Positions 1 to 13,115 of a stretch of 64,000 nt of DNA are shown piece after piece. Under the pieces are notes generated by a model, which saw only the letters and a list, made by a program, of their open reading frames with translations, did no database searches and was not told the DNA's origin. Positions within the stretch are counted from its first letter, which is position 1; each line of letters begins with the position of its first letter. The position numbers were made by a program, and so were the translations under genes. Source of the DNA: Eulemur rufifrons (Eukaryota > Chordata > Mammalia > Primates > Lemuridae); contig NC_090983.1 of the NCBI RefSeq assembly GCF_041146395.1, positions 64,115,501 to 64,179,500 on the forward strand, given 5' to 3'.

Positions 1-751
1 TTGCTGAAACAAATTAGGCTGCCCAAGAGATGGAGAGCAAAGCAAAGTGATGCATTCCAACCAGGGAACCAGAGACCTGGATTCTGGGCATCTTTTCTCT
101 GACTCCATCCTTTCAACCACCATGCCACTTGGCATCTTTGGGCTTAAGTGCCACATTGCACATGTGAAGAGAAGACTTCATGTATGGAAAAGTGGGGGTG
201 GACCAGATGGCCTCTTGAGGTCCCTTTTAGCCCCTGGAATCCATGGTTGCTGATTTCCAGTCACCACCTGAGTTAGCAGTCACATTTGTATGCATGGTTC
301 AGCATTCCTATCTTTGAAGTGAGACATTTTCTCTTGCTGCCTAAATTACTTCTAGGTTATAAATTCACCTTTGGAAGTGATATTAACTCTTTCAGTTCTC
401 TAGTCTGCTCTTCACTAATGACTGGTGAAGTCATTCCTTTTCTAGAGAAGAATGACTAGCCAACTGAAATATCAAGTTAGATCGTTCAGCACGCTAAGAA
501 TCCTAAGCTATTTAAATTCATAGAAATGAAAGTTTGTTCACTGGGTCAAAGCACTGAGGGGAGAACATTTTTCTGCCCCAAAGACTGGAGCTATTAGGAA
601 GACATATGCAATGTTTATAGTGGCCTCAATACTGTGACTGTTACTTCTTCAGTCTTAGACAGAAAATTGGTCTTATAAAAAGACTTTAGGGCAAAAAGTA
701 GCACAAGTAACAGAAAAGAACAACTTCTTTGTATTTCTAGACTAACAAATT
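1..751. other. Single-copy AT-rich sequence, no gene seen
   Basis: I see no repeat family, splice-bounded open frame or RNA gene here. The longest open frame (about 68 codons from position 47) has no recognisable motif and is of chance length. Confidence 0.5.
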
Positions 752-985
752 TGGAGTGGCAGAAAGAGAGTGGACCTAGAGCCAGAACTAGATTTAAACT
801 TGGTTCAGTCAGCAGTTGCTCTGTGAACTGAGACGAACTGCCCCAAGTTACTCATCTGTAAAATGGGGACAGTAATGTACTTATTGGGTCTCTCAGCATA
901 ATTGTGAAGATCAAATGAGTATATGAATATACAATATACTGAAGAGTAAAAAGTGCCGTACCACTGAAGACACTTACTAATGGAT
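752..985 (+). repeat. MIR SINE fragment
   Basis: The stretch follows the MIR core order. Degenerate upstream sequence is followed by AAGTTACTCATCTGTAAAAT-type sequence near 845-865, then GTGAAGATCAAATGAGT-type sequence near 904-920 and the decayed 3' part. MIRs are ancient tRNA-derived SINEs shared by all mammals. The ends are approximate. Confidence 0.65.
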
Positions 986-2092
<1,107 letters not shown>

Positions 2093-3187
2093 ATTATCTT
2101 TCTCCCTCTGCTATGCACTCACTCCTTAACAAACAGTGAAACTTCTGCTGTTTACAAATGGTCTTGTGAAAAAAAGCATTAAATGATGTCTGGGGTCATC
2201 CCCATTCTGTCCAATTAGGAAATAATTTTTCAGTCTCTGGGATTTATATGTTTTTTTGGCATCCTAGACCATGAAGAAAAAGATAAAGCTCTCTGTAAAT
2301 ACATAAGATGGTCCATTCTATTTACTACAAGATTCTTACTTTTCCATAACAGAATCTGCTAGAACTGGTTTAAGCAGAAAGGGGTCTATTGATGGTTGTC
2401 AGGTCACTCACAGAAATCTTTGGGACAGCCAAAGAGGGAGCTATTTTAACAAAAGCATCACAGCAACCAAAACCTACCATTTGACACTATCCACGCTAGA
2501 GGATAGCATGGCGGGGACTCAGGTCCCATTACAATCAACATTCTTTTTATCCAGTGTTCATTCTTAAATTTTGATGGAGGAGGAATACAAAATAGCTTTC
2601 AAGTTTTTGAATAGACATGGGAAATAGTGTTTGCAATTGCTAAATATTAAATCATTTGAACAATTCTGGATTTTTTTCTCTCTCACTTTGTAGCAGTATT
2701 CCCCAAAGATGGGACAGGGACACTTTCCTCAGCCAACACTCAAGATGATTTAGGTAGTACAGGATTGTGACATGATGTAACATTGAACCCATATTGGGGA
2801 ATTTATTTCCTTTTTAATAATCTTTTAATCCCTATTATAACAGCACTTTGGTAATGGAATTGAGTTAAATTTTAATAATATTGCTTTGATCTTATTGCAC
2901 TTATTTTTATGATTTATTTTTTACTCGTAGTACTAATGCTGTTTTCCCTTTTTAGGTAATTAAAATTTCTCCTTAAAATAAAAAATTTTCAAGTAAAAAA
3001 ATTAGTCAAAGTATAGAAAATATTAAATATATAACACATACATAGTAAATAGATGTAGCACAAGTCATGAAGGTGAAGGTCAAATGACTGGAATCTTAGA
3101 AATACTGCCTTATAGAATATTTCTGATACTTTATATATGGCATATCAATTTCCCTTCAATATGCCCTCAAATTTTAATAATCTTGTA
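2093..3187. other. Single-copy sequence, nothing identified
   Basis: AT-rich DNA with poly-T and poly-A runs near 2900-3010. The 2330-2540 part resembles a worn interspersed repeat, but I cannot name a family. No coding signal is visible. Confidence 0.4.
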
Positions 3188-3412
3188 GGATAGCACGATG
3201 GTTTGGCATCACATGACTGTGGTCCAAATCCCAGTCATTTGATTGTCTAGTTTTGTGCCTTGGGGCAAGTTATTCAACTTCTGCCTAAATGTTTCTTCTA
3301 TAAAATAGAGGTAATATTAGCTTACAGGATGGAGTGGTTTATGGGGAAAAAGAACATAAACTAACTCAGTGTCCAGCACAAGGCAGAGGTTCAAAAAGTG
3401 GTAGCTGTTATC
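3188..3412 (+). repeat. MIR SINE fragment
   Basis: The MIR order is visible: a GGATAGCACGATGGTTTGGC-like start, CAAATCCCAGTC, CTTGGGGCAAGTTATTCAAC, then TATAAAATAGAGGTAATA and a 3' part ending near GTAGCTGTTATC. The copy is decayed and its ends are approximate. Confidence 0.7.
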
Positions 3413-3423
3413 AGAAAGGGTAG

Positions 3424-3510
3424 GTATTAGACTTCTCATTTTACAGGTGAGAAAATTCAGCCTCAGAGAAGTTATGTAACTAGTATAAAGTTAAGTATTA
3501 CCTACTTTGG
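3424..3510 (-). repeat. MIR SINE fragment, antisense
   Basis: The + strand shows TCTCATTTTACAGGTGAGAA followed by CAGCCTCAGAGAAGTTATGT. This is the reverse complement of the MIR CTCATCTGTAAAATG core. It lies directly after a sense MIR, in the opposite orientation. Confidence 0.6.
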
Positions 3511-4438
3511 GTGCAATCATTTCTTGAGCATTGATTTGATTTCAAAAGCCACACTTCCTCACATTCCTGATGAAAGAGTAGTTAGGAAGGTATATGCAAA
3601 GACTGTCACTCCATTGCTGATTTGGTGGGACATTTTAATAAATTGCTGGTTACTTTAGTTAGATGGACATCAGTGTTGATGCTGTGTGTATAAACTTGGT
3701 CCTTGAGAGGTGCCTTATAACATACTCTGTTCCATGACTACAGAGTGTAGTTATCACTCAACTAAAGGCTGCTGGTGACAAGAGGGACTGAATGAGAGAA
3801 CACAATGATGAAAATTAATCTTCAGTACTGGAAAACAAAACTGAAAGTAGGGGCAATTTCATTATTATCCCCTTCAGTAGTGAAAGCAAAGAAGCATGGG
3901 TTTTAGGAGCACTGGTTTAGAAGCTGTTATACACACATGTGTGAAGATACAGAATATCAGGACCAGGGACCATAGAGGGAATGATCTTACCCGGAATTAT
4001 TATACAATATTATCTCTTGGGGCTACCACAGCATACAACTTCTCTGGCCAGGCCAGACTAGTGTATGAAACTGAACTCTCTTTGCTCTTGACAAATGAAG
4101 TGTAGGCAATGTCTAAGTGTGAAATTATATCTATGTACCTCTAGCATTTCTAGATTAAGAAAGGATCAGTTGTATTGGAAAAAAAAAAACAGATTTAAGA
4201 TCAGACCGTAAGTTGGCAGGAAAAATGATTAGGAGCTTGAAATTCTGACATCATGTCCAATCTTACGCTCGGCCATCCCCTCCTTCCTTACACACATAGT
4301 CAATATGGTCTGGACTATGTGTGTTTACCCAACAATTACATTCACTTGCTTTCCAAAGTGACAGCAGGACCTTATTAAGGTATTTATCAGCATGTATGTG
4401 AAGTGCACCTTTCAGTTGATTTTTTTTTAAACCATTAA
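3511..4438. other. Single-copy sequence, nothing identified
   Basis: No repeat or gene is recognised. One splice-like pair (acceptor CATTTCTAG before 4155, donor GTAAGT at about 4208) encloses only 53 bp and was not accepted as an exon. Confidence 0.4.
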
Positions 4439-4453
4439 AATGAAGTTGTTTTA
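4439..4453. repeat. Target-site duplication, left copy (15 bp)
   Basis: AATGAAGTTGTTTTA here is repeated exactly at 4673-4687. The two copies flank the L1 3' fragment and mark its insertion site. Confidence 0.92.
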
Positions 4454-4672
4454 CTTATGTGCACCTATAGTAGTAACATTCATCAGGTATTGGGTAGGTG
4501 GGAGGGGGAGGAGGGGATGGGTATATTCACAACCTAATGGGTGTGGTGCGCACCGTCTGGGGGATGGACACGCTTGAAGCTCTGACTTGGGTGGAGCAAA
4601 GGCAATATATGCAACCTAAACATTTGTACCCCCGTAATATGCTGAAATAAAAAAAATAAAGAAAGAAACAAT
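4454..4672 (+). mobile_element. Severely 5'-truncated L1, strepsirrhine-type 3' UTR
   Basis: This insertion of about 219 bp holds only the end of an L1: the G-rich GGGAGGGGGAGGAGGGGATG stretch, the GTGGTGCGCACCGTCTGGGG block, CATTTGTACCCCCGTAATAT and GCTGAAATAAA, followed by an A-rich tail. Perfect 15-bp target-site duplications bracket it, as expected for a fairly recent target-primed insertion. A second, older copy of this 3' UTR type lies at 12055-12215. No coding sequence remains. Confidence 0.92.
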
Positions 4673-4687
4673 AATGAAGTTGTTTTA

Positions 4688-5964
4688 AGATTGTGTTTGT
4701 ATCACATTTTTCTTGATCAATTCAATGGCAACTCACAGCACTGCTGTTGCAGGGATGACCGTGTAGTTGTAAGTATCAGCGGTGCCAGTTCAGCATGGAA
4801 GTCTGTAAAGGAGAAAATCTGAAAAAATCACAAAATGTCATCAGCATAAGCAGTTGCAATTACCTCTAAAGCTAAAAGATTAAATCTATTTTTGCATGTT
4901 TTTGACAAACATACTGTACTTTCTAGATGACCGTTTATGTAACTTGTGATCTGATTGCTTGACAAATTAGACAAATATTCAGGAAATGATCCTAATGAAA
5001 AACAGTGGTAATATGTTTGTTCAAAGCTGCCTGACATTCCTTAAAAAGTAAGATGTCTCTCTGTGAGAAACATGATTCTGGTAGAAAGGTAGAATTCCCA
5101 TGACATGGTAACCTACTAAGCATGCCAAGCCATTTGGTAAATGCAGAGATTTCAGTGTTAAAGAGTGAGGCAAAGGGGCAAGTTGCCAAGAAGAGATGGA
5201 ACAGGTTCGTAGAGACGTTTGTTGCAAGCATTTTGATTTGTGGCAAACTCCTTTGCCTCAGGAAGTCACTGACTGGTGGGGGAGGAAAGAGAGTAGATGC
5301 TACAGTTGTGTCTAACACTGATCCAGACAAAACAACAATCAAAACCCAGGAGCTGACATTCAATCATTAAAGGATCCCAGCCGCTTGTATAGTGTACCTA
5401 GCCGACACTCAAAACATCTCAAAGAAAGCAGAATCGCAATTTCCCACACTAGGAAATAGAAAGCTGCAATATCTGAATGGTTGTGTCTAAGTTCCGATAG
5501 GATCAGTAACAGCATCAAAATAGAACGGGTTTAGTAATAAATCTTGGCCATATAATTGCAATCTACAGAGTAGTGAATTTATAATGTTCATTTGCTCTGC
5601 CTCCTTTTAAACAACATACAAGTGTACTATGTATGCATATACAGTGATGCCATTATAATGTGGCAGTAGTTGAAGAAATGACTATGGCATGATTAATTGT
5701 AGAACAGAATTGCTTGACAGCAGAGCTGTCAACTATCAAAACACTTTCTAGGTTTTTCAATTGGACAAGCCAAGGAATGTATAGTGTTGTTGCTATAACT
5801 GAAATCAATCTATAATTTGAGCAAAAATGAACTCTTTAATACTGCCTTTCTCTTTACCTGCATAATGTCAAAAAAACCCCAAAACAAACAAACAAAAACC
5901 TTCATAGAAATACTTGCATTCAGACATGTGTTCAAGATTGATGACTGATAAATAAACAAAGGAG
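4688..5964. other. Single-copy sequence, nothing identified
   Basis: Overlapping open frames of up to about 123 codons on both strands near 4990-5370 show no motif, no splice borders and no consistent frame. A short (CAAA)n run sits near 5880-5900. I see no gene. Confidence 0.45.
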
Positions 5965-6300
5965 CAGCATTTGTTAGGCTCTTTGAAGTCTGCAAAAAGC
6001 TTTCATGTACATTATTTTGTTTAATCCTCATAACGATGCCATGAGATTGATTGCCCAGGCATTTCAATTCAATTTTCAGTGAGGCCTACTCTGGACCAAG
6101 TTTTCTGCTACACACTCAAGATAAAAACAGAAATTAGATGACATCCCTGTAGCCAATAAATTTAACCAATGAGGAAACTGAGTCTCAGAGAGAGAGAAAA
6201 AGAGAGAGTCTAATGTGTGTTTTTCTGTGGAGACCAAAAGACTATATCTTTGGACTCAAACTCCAATGCTTTTATCCTTTTATTGTGCTACCTCTAAACA
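5965..6300 (-). repeat. MIR/L2-type ancient repeat fragments, antisense
   Basis: Antisense MIR-like blocks occur at about 6005-6060 (TTTAATCCTCATAACGATGC) and 6165-6290 (CAATGAGGAAACTGAGTCTC, then a decayed tail). About 100 bp between them resembles the L2-type 'last part of LINE' sequence. This is probably a MIR with a second ancient fragment inserted or adjacent. The boundaries are uncertain. Confidence 0.5.
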
Positions 6301-6499
6301 GAATGAGGCCAAATTAGCCAAGAGAGAAACACATTTTTATTGAAAGCTGGTTTCCAAGGCACTCTAAATTTCACACAGTGAAACCAGATTAGCAAATAAT
6401 TCAAAGATCACCTGCCTATTCAAGTGAGGTTTTTAGACTGCTGATTTTATTTCCTTTAGAAGCAACGCTGAATATACTTGCATTAAAACAGTGAATTTT

Positions 6500-7155
6500 T
6501 TAGCTTTGACATGTAAAGAGCTTAGAAGAAATCACTCCCAGCCTTACAAGAAAAAGCTGGACAAACTGAAAACCAGTGACTTTTCTTGGACCTGTTAGAG
6601 AGCTAAGTTGCAGGTCAAAAAGCCACCTCAAAATTTGGAGAGACAGGTGCATCCAGACAGACATAAAGCTATAATCTACTCGCCTGGAGCAGAAGCCACT
6701 GGAGTCATAAACTGGCAGGAACACTTACTGGGGGATTTGTTGAATTGCTGGAGGCTCAGTGTGGACCAGCTGAGACTTAAAAACTCCTGGGGGTCCAGTC
6801 ATGGGTGGCCCCACACTTTTGTGGGTTTTACCTCCAAGAACCCTACCAAGTTTTCACTGTGAAAATTGGAGAAAAATCCCCTTGTATTTTGTGCAGGGAG
6901 AGTGTAAATGTAACCATATTAAAATACACCCTGGGAAAAATAACTATTTAAGTCATACTGATATGAGGTGTCCTTGATATGATGTGATGAGAATGGCATT
7001 ATCCCTCCATGCTCTTCCCCCTCAAAACCCATAACCCCTGTCTAATCATGAGAAAAACATTGAACAGATCCCACTCGAGAGATGTCTACAAAATACCTTA
7101 ACAGTACCCCTCAAAACTGTCAAAGTCATCAAGTATAAGTAAATTCTTAGAAACT
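6500..7155 (+). mobile_element. L1 5' UTR fragment, sense
   Basis: The sequence parallels the start of the middle L1 at 18077-18520. Shared landmarks are AGAGCTTAGAAGAAATCACT versus AGGTGCTTAGAAGTTGTCAC, GGAGGCTCAGTGTGGA versus GAAGCTCAGTGTGGA, and the TTTTCACTGTGAAAATTGGA block followed by AAAAATCCCC. It is an L1M-type promoter/5' UTR piece with no ORF1 after it. At about 7155 it gives way to antisense ORF2 sequence. Confidence 0.75.
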
Positions 7156-7159
7156 GTCA

Positions 7160-8085
7160 TTAGCTAGGACTTCCAGTATGATGTTGAAAAAAAGTGCTGA
7201 GGGGACATTTCCTTGTTCCTGATCTTAATAACACAGCTTCTATTTTCTCACTGTTAGGTATGTTGTTAGCTGCAGGCTTCTTTGTAGATGTTCTTTATCA
7301 AGTTGAATATGTTCCCCTCTATTCCTAGTTTGCTCAGAGATTTATTGGGAATGAGTGTTGGATTTTGTCAAATTACTTTTGCATTTATTGATATGAGCAT
7401 GTGATTTTTATTCTTGTTGATACAATGGGTTACATCAATTGATTTTTTAGTGTTGAACCAGACTTGCATGCCTAAAAATAATCCCACTTGGTCATGGTAT
7501 ATCATTCTTTTTATACATTGTTGCATTCAATTTGCCAATATTTTGTTGAGGATTATTGCATCTATGTTCATGGAGATATTAGTCTGTAGTTTTCTTTTTT
7601 CATAATGTCTTTGTCTGGTTTTGGTATTAGGGTAATGCTGGCCTCATAAAATGAGTTAGGAAGTGTTCCTTCTGCTTCCATTTTCTGGAAGAGATTGTAG
7701 AGAATTGGTATAGATTCTTGCTTAAATATTTGGAACAATTCACCAAATGAACACATCTTAGCCTAATGCTTTCTGTTTTGGAAGGTTTGTTTTGAATTAT
7801 TGATTTAATTTCTTTAACGGATATAGACCTATTCAGATTGTCTATTTCTTCTTGTGTGAGTTTTGGCAGATTACATCTTTCAAGGAATTGGTCCATCTCA
7901 TCTAAGTTATCAAATTTATGGGCATGAGTTGTTCATAGTCTTCCTCTATGATCCTTTTAATGTCCATAGACTCTGTAGTGGCTGCGGTTTTGATTTGCAT
8001 TTCCCCAATGATTAGTGATGTAAGCATCTTTCTGTGTGCTTATTGGCCTTTACCAGTTTTGAAAACATATCAAATATCTGAGTCT
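7160..8085 (-). pseudogene. L1 ORF2 fragment, antisense and rearranged
   Basis: The minus strand encodes worn L1 reverse-transcriptase protein. A segment read from about 7896 to 7627 contains LPKLTQEEIDNLNR and a KEIKSIIQNKPSK-like stretch, and one read from about 7756 to 7568 contains [20 protein letters not shown] and LIPKPDKD. The two overlap in different frames, so there is at least one frameshift. From about 7970 to 8060 the sequence jumps to a more 3' part of ORF2 (minus strand GGGGAAATGCAAATCAAAAC). That places ORF2 segments out of order and implies a deletion or two insertions. It is not functional. Confidence 0.85.
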
Positions 8086-9226
8086 GGCCGGGAATTTTGC
8101 CCCTGCTTTTCTCTGCTCTAAGCACATATTTATTATTCTATTGGGGCAATTCAGCACTGAGTTTACTACTAGGGAAGGGAGAGAAACTGAAACATTACCA
8201 TATGGCAGGTGCTTTACCTCCATAATCCAGGTATTTATTATTTCACTAAAATGACAAGTCTGTTGGGTTCAAATGCCTCCCTGACAATAAATGTTTAATA
8301 AATGAAAAAGAATGCAAACATTATATTCCTGTCATCCTGCTATTATATACAGGGAAACAAAGACTGGAAAAATGCACAAGCTCAGCCCATCACCTGAAAG
8401 AACCTCATCTTCACTGAGCCAAAGCTGATTATGAATATACTCTAAGTCCAGAGGATAGTTAAGAACAGTTCTTCACTGCTAACCTCAAGGAGTCTTTCCA
8501 TCCATCACACAAATACTAAAAATATTCCTCTGCTTTTCTTTTCCACTCTTCTCTTGGGCTACATAGGATGGGGGATGCAGCTTTCATGAGTGTGGTCAAG
8601 GCAGCACCTCTCCTTTGCCACCACACCTCCTTCCTAGTGCTTCAGTGCCGTGGGGCTATTACTCTCAGAGCTGAAGAAAATAGACAGGAAGCCCCACCCT
8701 TTCACATTTAACTTATCTTAAAATAAGTATGCTCAGAAGAGAGTAATGGAGGCAAAACTCTTGCCATGTTGGTTCTGGGTTTCAGAGGACTGTTTTTCCC
8801 CCATAGAACTATATTTTAAAAATAACTGGAATTAAGCAATAAAGGAAAGGTACTCCCCATCCTGAATATATGCAAAGTGCAAAGAACATTATCTATGAAA
8901 TGACTGCTTTTGTAAAAGTTTCATTTTAAAAGATGAGATTTAGGAAGACAGCTGAATTCTTTTTCTCCTCCCACCTCATCCACATATAGAAGAGCTTCAA
9001 GTGTTCCCAGCTTTGAGTGCAAAAGAGGACAATTTCTTTCCTGTTTATTCACAAGGCAGAGAACCTGGGCTCTGGTAAAGCCTTTACCTCTTGTCATTAC
9101 GGTGTCTTTTCATTTCCTCTGGAAGCTTCAAAAGCAAGGAAACGACGGTTTTCTAGCATGGACTTACATTTGAAATATGACTTCACCTAGGGTGATTCTA
9201 ACTCAGAGCTGAATAAACAAATATTT
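8086..9226. other. Single-copy sequence, nothing identified
   Basis: No repeat or gene is recognised. A MIR-like patch may lie near 8190-8260, but it is too worn to claim. Confidence 0.4.
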
Positions 9227-9235
9227 ACCTTCTTT

Positions 9236-9544
<309 letters not shown>

Positions 9545-9809
9545 ACCTTCTTTGAAACCATAACATTCTTTGCCTGTTCAAGATCCTCCAACACCCTGTA
9601 ATGATTTGTAAACATCTGAAAAAATATAAGAAAAAAACAAAAAAGAAGGGTAGAAGTTTACCCAGGAGCTGAACAGATGGTTCAGCATAGAAGTTTCTGG
9701 AGACCGCTGGCGTTAGATGAGATTACAACAGAATTTTCTGTATCATGTGCGAGATAAACCTTGTTCCAGAAGCAGCAAGGGTACATGAAAGAAAATCAAG
9801 ACAGAGATC

Positions 9810-10015
9810 ATAACACCTCTGTCTGAATTCATACTCCAACCCTTAGCAGTTATGTGGTCTTGGTCACGCTATGTAACTTCTCTGAACCTTAATTTCCTCA
9901 GCTATGAATTGGAGATAACGTAGATTAAATGAAACAATTCACATTACAGTGATTAAGTTTTAAGGCCCATAGTGCTGCGTAAATGTGAAACAATTGGGTT
10001 AATAAACGTTGCTAT
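9810..10015 (+). repeat. MIR SINE fragment
   Basis: MIR order is clear: TTAGCAGTTATGTGGTCTTG, TATGTAACTTCTCTGAACCT, TAATTTCCTCAGCTATGAAT, then TTAAATGAAACAATTCACA and a 3' part ending near TTAATAAACGTTGCTATTTT. Confidence 0.75.
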
Positions 10016-10880
10016 TTTTCTCACTTTCTCCTCACTGACTGTTCCATAGTAACTTATTAACTTACAGAATTGAAAGAACATTTCTGATGCATATATTGAA
10101 GCTGTAAGAATATGCTTATTCTCCACCCTTGTTAGTGTGCTTACTGGCTTGCTTTTCTATCTGATAATGAGATTTGTATTAGTATACACATACCTACTTC
10201 TTTATAATGCTGGCTCTTCTGTATTAAATAAATAGCTGATGTTAGATGTTATGTGTTAGATACAGGGCTCATCAAGAGAAAAAGCTCTCAGGCTTGTCAT
10301 CATTAGCTCCGTGTGGTAGCCTGGCTACACTCCTGCTACATCCCAGTCAAATTAGTTGTGTTATTAAGATGCTGAGGTTCACAAAAACATTGTTTTTCTC
10401 TTTGATTGCACTTCCCTTGCACTGTGTAGACAATGACAATGGGAACAAGGAGTCAGATAATACTCATCTGTTTCTCAACTGCAGCAGCCAAATGCAGCAG
10501 GCTTGTTCTATAGTACCACGGTGCTTAGACAAGTCTACCATTTTAGCACAAAATAGCAGGGCACAATGTTGCCTTTGTACTCCATTCTAGGCTGCTCTGG
10601 ATCTAAGCCTTTGGGAATGTACACAGTATTCTCAAGGCTGTTGAAAGCCCGCACAAAGAGATGGATCTTGTATACCTGCATGAATGGCTTGCTGTACACA
10701 CCTTTCCTGGAAAGCTAAAGGAAATTTTCAGCCCTTGATTCCTGGCTGAGAGACCCATCCCTTAAGTCTGAAACTATGTTTGTTAAATGTGAATGGAGTG
10801 TGAATTATGAATCATGTCAAAGCATTCCAAAACCATGTATACAAGAACCTGCCCAAATATTTTAGTACCTACAGTATATA
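10016..10880. other. Single-copy sequence with an unexplained 114-codon open frame
   Basis: A + strand open frame runs from 10246 to 10590. It has no domain, signal peptide, start context or splice border that I recognise, and its composition is not clearly coding. I treat it as chance. Confidence 0.35.
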
Positions 10881-10902
10881 CTCTGTGTGTGTGTGTATGT
10901 GT

Positions 10903-10934
<32 letters not shown>
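10881..10934. repeat. Compound microsatellite (TG)n-(AG)n
   Basis: TGTGTGTGTGTGTATGTGTG passes directly into a run of AG dinucleotides interrupted once by GGG. Compound dinucleotide tracts of this kind are usually length-polymorphic. Confidence 0.95.
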
Positions 10935-10935
<1 letters not shown>

Positions 10936-11734
10936 TGAGTCATAATTTCTGGGGGCTTGTACAGCAGGAGAAAAAGTCTGTTTTTCTTTTACATACTGGA
11001 ATGGAAGGAGTCCTGCCTAAAAACCTAATTAGATTAGAATAGAAACTGGAATTTCAATGCTTTTGCTGGTTCTTTGTGCTGCTGAAGACTAGAGATGATC
11101 ACCCTTTGTTTTAGCAGAGTTCTCCATTGGTTTTTGGAGATGCAAACGTAGACTGAAAACATATCGGAGGTTGAGTGAGTGTAGGGAAAGCAAAATTTCT
11201 CTACACAAAATATGAATATATTGGAAAACTGCGAGCTGGCAGCTGGAGAAGGAAAGTGAAGCATCTCGAAGGGAGAAATGGAGACCAGAGAAGATGGTGA
11301 CAAGCTTTGGCCTAAGGAATTCTGGCTGGTAAGGAATTCCTTCAGCAGGAAGAGGATGCAGCATTTTACCACAGTCATGTGGCATGTGGTAGTATGCTAA
11401 CTATGAAGTTATTTCCTAGACTCTTCTATGCTATTTCCCTCAAACTTAGTAAAACCTGATTCACACGCAAGTCTATGCTAGTGCTTCACTAGGGAAATGA
11501 AAGCCTCCATGTCTTACTAACAAGAGGAGTGTGTGGGGTGCAGGAGGGAGGATAAGGGTGCAGAAGGTGAGTTTCGGATCAGAGATCAAAATGCCACACA
11601 AGAAATCAGAATCAGAGGTAACTGGGAAAAATGTCAGGCACCCGATAATCCTTGGAAATATGGAAGAGAAAGAGGGAAGTCTGAGCCCTTCCTTTGAATT
11701 TTAAATAATATTCAAATATAAAATATTGGAAGAT
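10935..11734. other. Single-copy sequence, nothing identified
   Basis: Antisense open frames at 11034-11385 overlap each other in two frames and show no motif. A good donor-like GTGAGT lies at about 11567, but no open frame precedes it. Confidence 0.4.
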
Positions 11735-12215
11735 TAAAAATGCCTGCTGCACTCAAATGTTTATAGCAGCACAATTCACAGCTGCAAAGATGTGGAAACA
11801 ACCCAAGTGCCCATCAATACATGAGTGGATTAATAAAATGTGGTATATGTATACCATGGAGTTCTACTCAGCCACAAAAAATGGTGGACTAATACCTCTT
11901 GCATTAACCTGGATGGAACTGGAGACCATTCTTCTAAGTGAAGTATCCCAAGAATGGAAAAACAAACACCACATGTACTCACCATTACATTAGTACTAAT
12001 CGATCAACCCTCATGTGTACATATGAAAATAACACTCATCGGAAATCAAGCAGGTTGGATGGGGGAGGAGGGGATGGGTAAGTTCACACCTAGTGGGTAC
12101 AGTGCACACTATCTGGGAGATGGGCACACTTATAACTTTGACTCAAATGGTACAAAAGCAATTTATGTAACCAAAACGTTTGTACCCCTGTAATATTCTG
12201 AAATAAAATTTTAAA
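11735..12215 (+). mobile_element. 5'-truncated L1: end of ORF2 plus strepsirrhine-type 3' UTR
   Basis: This begins in the last part of ORF2. Landmarks are TGTTTATAGCAGCACAATTC, AACCCAAGTGCCCATCAATA, GGAGTTCTACTCAGCCACAA and AACCTGGATGGAACTGGAGA. The encoded C-terminal residues include MWYMYTMEFYSATKNG. It continues through the G-rich and GTGGGTACAGTGCACACTAT blocks to TTTGTACCCCTGTAATATTC and an A-rich end. It is the same 3' UTR type as the element at 4454 but more diverged. Flanks AAAAATGCCTGCTG and AAAAATGGATGCTG may be a worn target-site duplication. Confidence 0.92.
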
Positions 12216-12689
12216 AAATGGATGCTGAAGTTGAAGGAATTGGGGACATAACCAGCCAGGTGGTTGTATTAATATTTGGGAGATACTAGAAATAGACACA
12301 TGCACAAACTTTTTCCCACTGTATGCGCTTGCATCTGAAACAAAATATACCAGGTAGCAATATGGTCATATCCAACCCCCAAACTCCCTGATTTGTGATG
12401 TTGTACCCTAAGAAGAGTCAACACATGTCTGAGAGAGCATTTCCAGATCCTCTGGCCTATTCTTCAAATACATTCTTCCCAAAATCAGGTTGTTTAAGGA
12501 ATGCGATATTAAATGAGGTGGCTGCTGCAGTATGTTTCTGCTGGTGGGTCATGTTTCACATTCTGCAGTGAGGGGGCCCACAGAGATAATCCCAGGAAAC
12601 CTGTAGGCAGTGGAATAAGACTGCCTCGGCTTCCAAGGAATTCATAGTGTAGTAGGAGTGAAAGTCAAACACACACTTTATCACAATAA
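12216..12689. other. Single-copy sequence, nothing identified
   Basis: No repeat or gene recognised. Confidence 0.4.
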
Positions 12690-13115
12690 AATATGATAAG
12701 TGTTACAATAGAGATATATACCAGGTGCTGTGGGCACACAGAGAAGAGAGTCTTTTACTCTGCCTGGGGATGATACAACCAAGGAGAATGAAAGAAGCAT
12801 TTGTTGACAAGATGCTGTTTGAGCTGTGATTTGAAGGCTCCTACCCAGAAGTAAAGGGGGCGTGGGGGCATTCTGGGCTGAAGGAGTAATATGCACAAAC
12901 ACTCAAGGTGTGGAAGAGCTTGGTGCACTCAGAGCATAGCATAGCCTGCCTGTAGGGGTTGTCAGGAGGGACAGTGGAGGGGAAATGGGCAGAATTCATT
13001 TCATAAAGGACTGGGCATGCCAGGTTAAGAATTTGGACTTTACGGGGAGCCATTTATTATTCAGAGATACCCAAAGGAATTAGCAAATTGAGGCAGTCAC
13101 CAGGGTCTTGTTTTG
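12690..13115 (+). repeat. Ancient mammalian interspersed repeat, family not named
   Basis: The block order (GATAAGTGTTACAATAGAGA, GCTGTGATTTGAAGGCTCCT, ATATGCACAAACACTCAAGG, then AATTTGGACTTTACGGGGAG and a purine-rich 3' part) matches a common old mammalian repeat. A piece of what looks like the same repeat occurs at 58255-58490. I recognise the pattern but not with enough certainty to give a family name. Confidence 0.5.

Noticed and set aside
4155..4207. Acceptor-like CATTTCTAG and donor-like GTAAGT enclosing an open 53-bp segment
   Set aside because: Too short and A-rich, with a poly-A run in the middle. Likely chance.
4992..5370. Overlapping open frames of 68-123 codons on both strands
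   Set aside because: No motif, no splice borders, and equal openness on both strands points to chance.
6500..8085. Classic twin-priming L1 inversion
   Set aside because: The order is wrong: the sense part is the 5' UTR and comes first, while twin priming would leave the 5' part inverted ahead of a sense 3' part.
10881..10934. Possible CRISPR-like or regulatory repeat
   Set aside because: It is a plain compound dinucleotide microsatellite. There is no spacer structure anywhere in the window.
11034..11385. Two overlapping minus-strand frames of about 100 codons
   Set aside because: Overlap in different frames, no motif and no conserved border.
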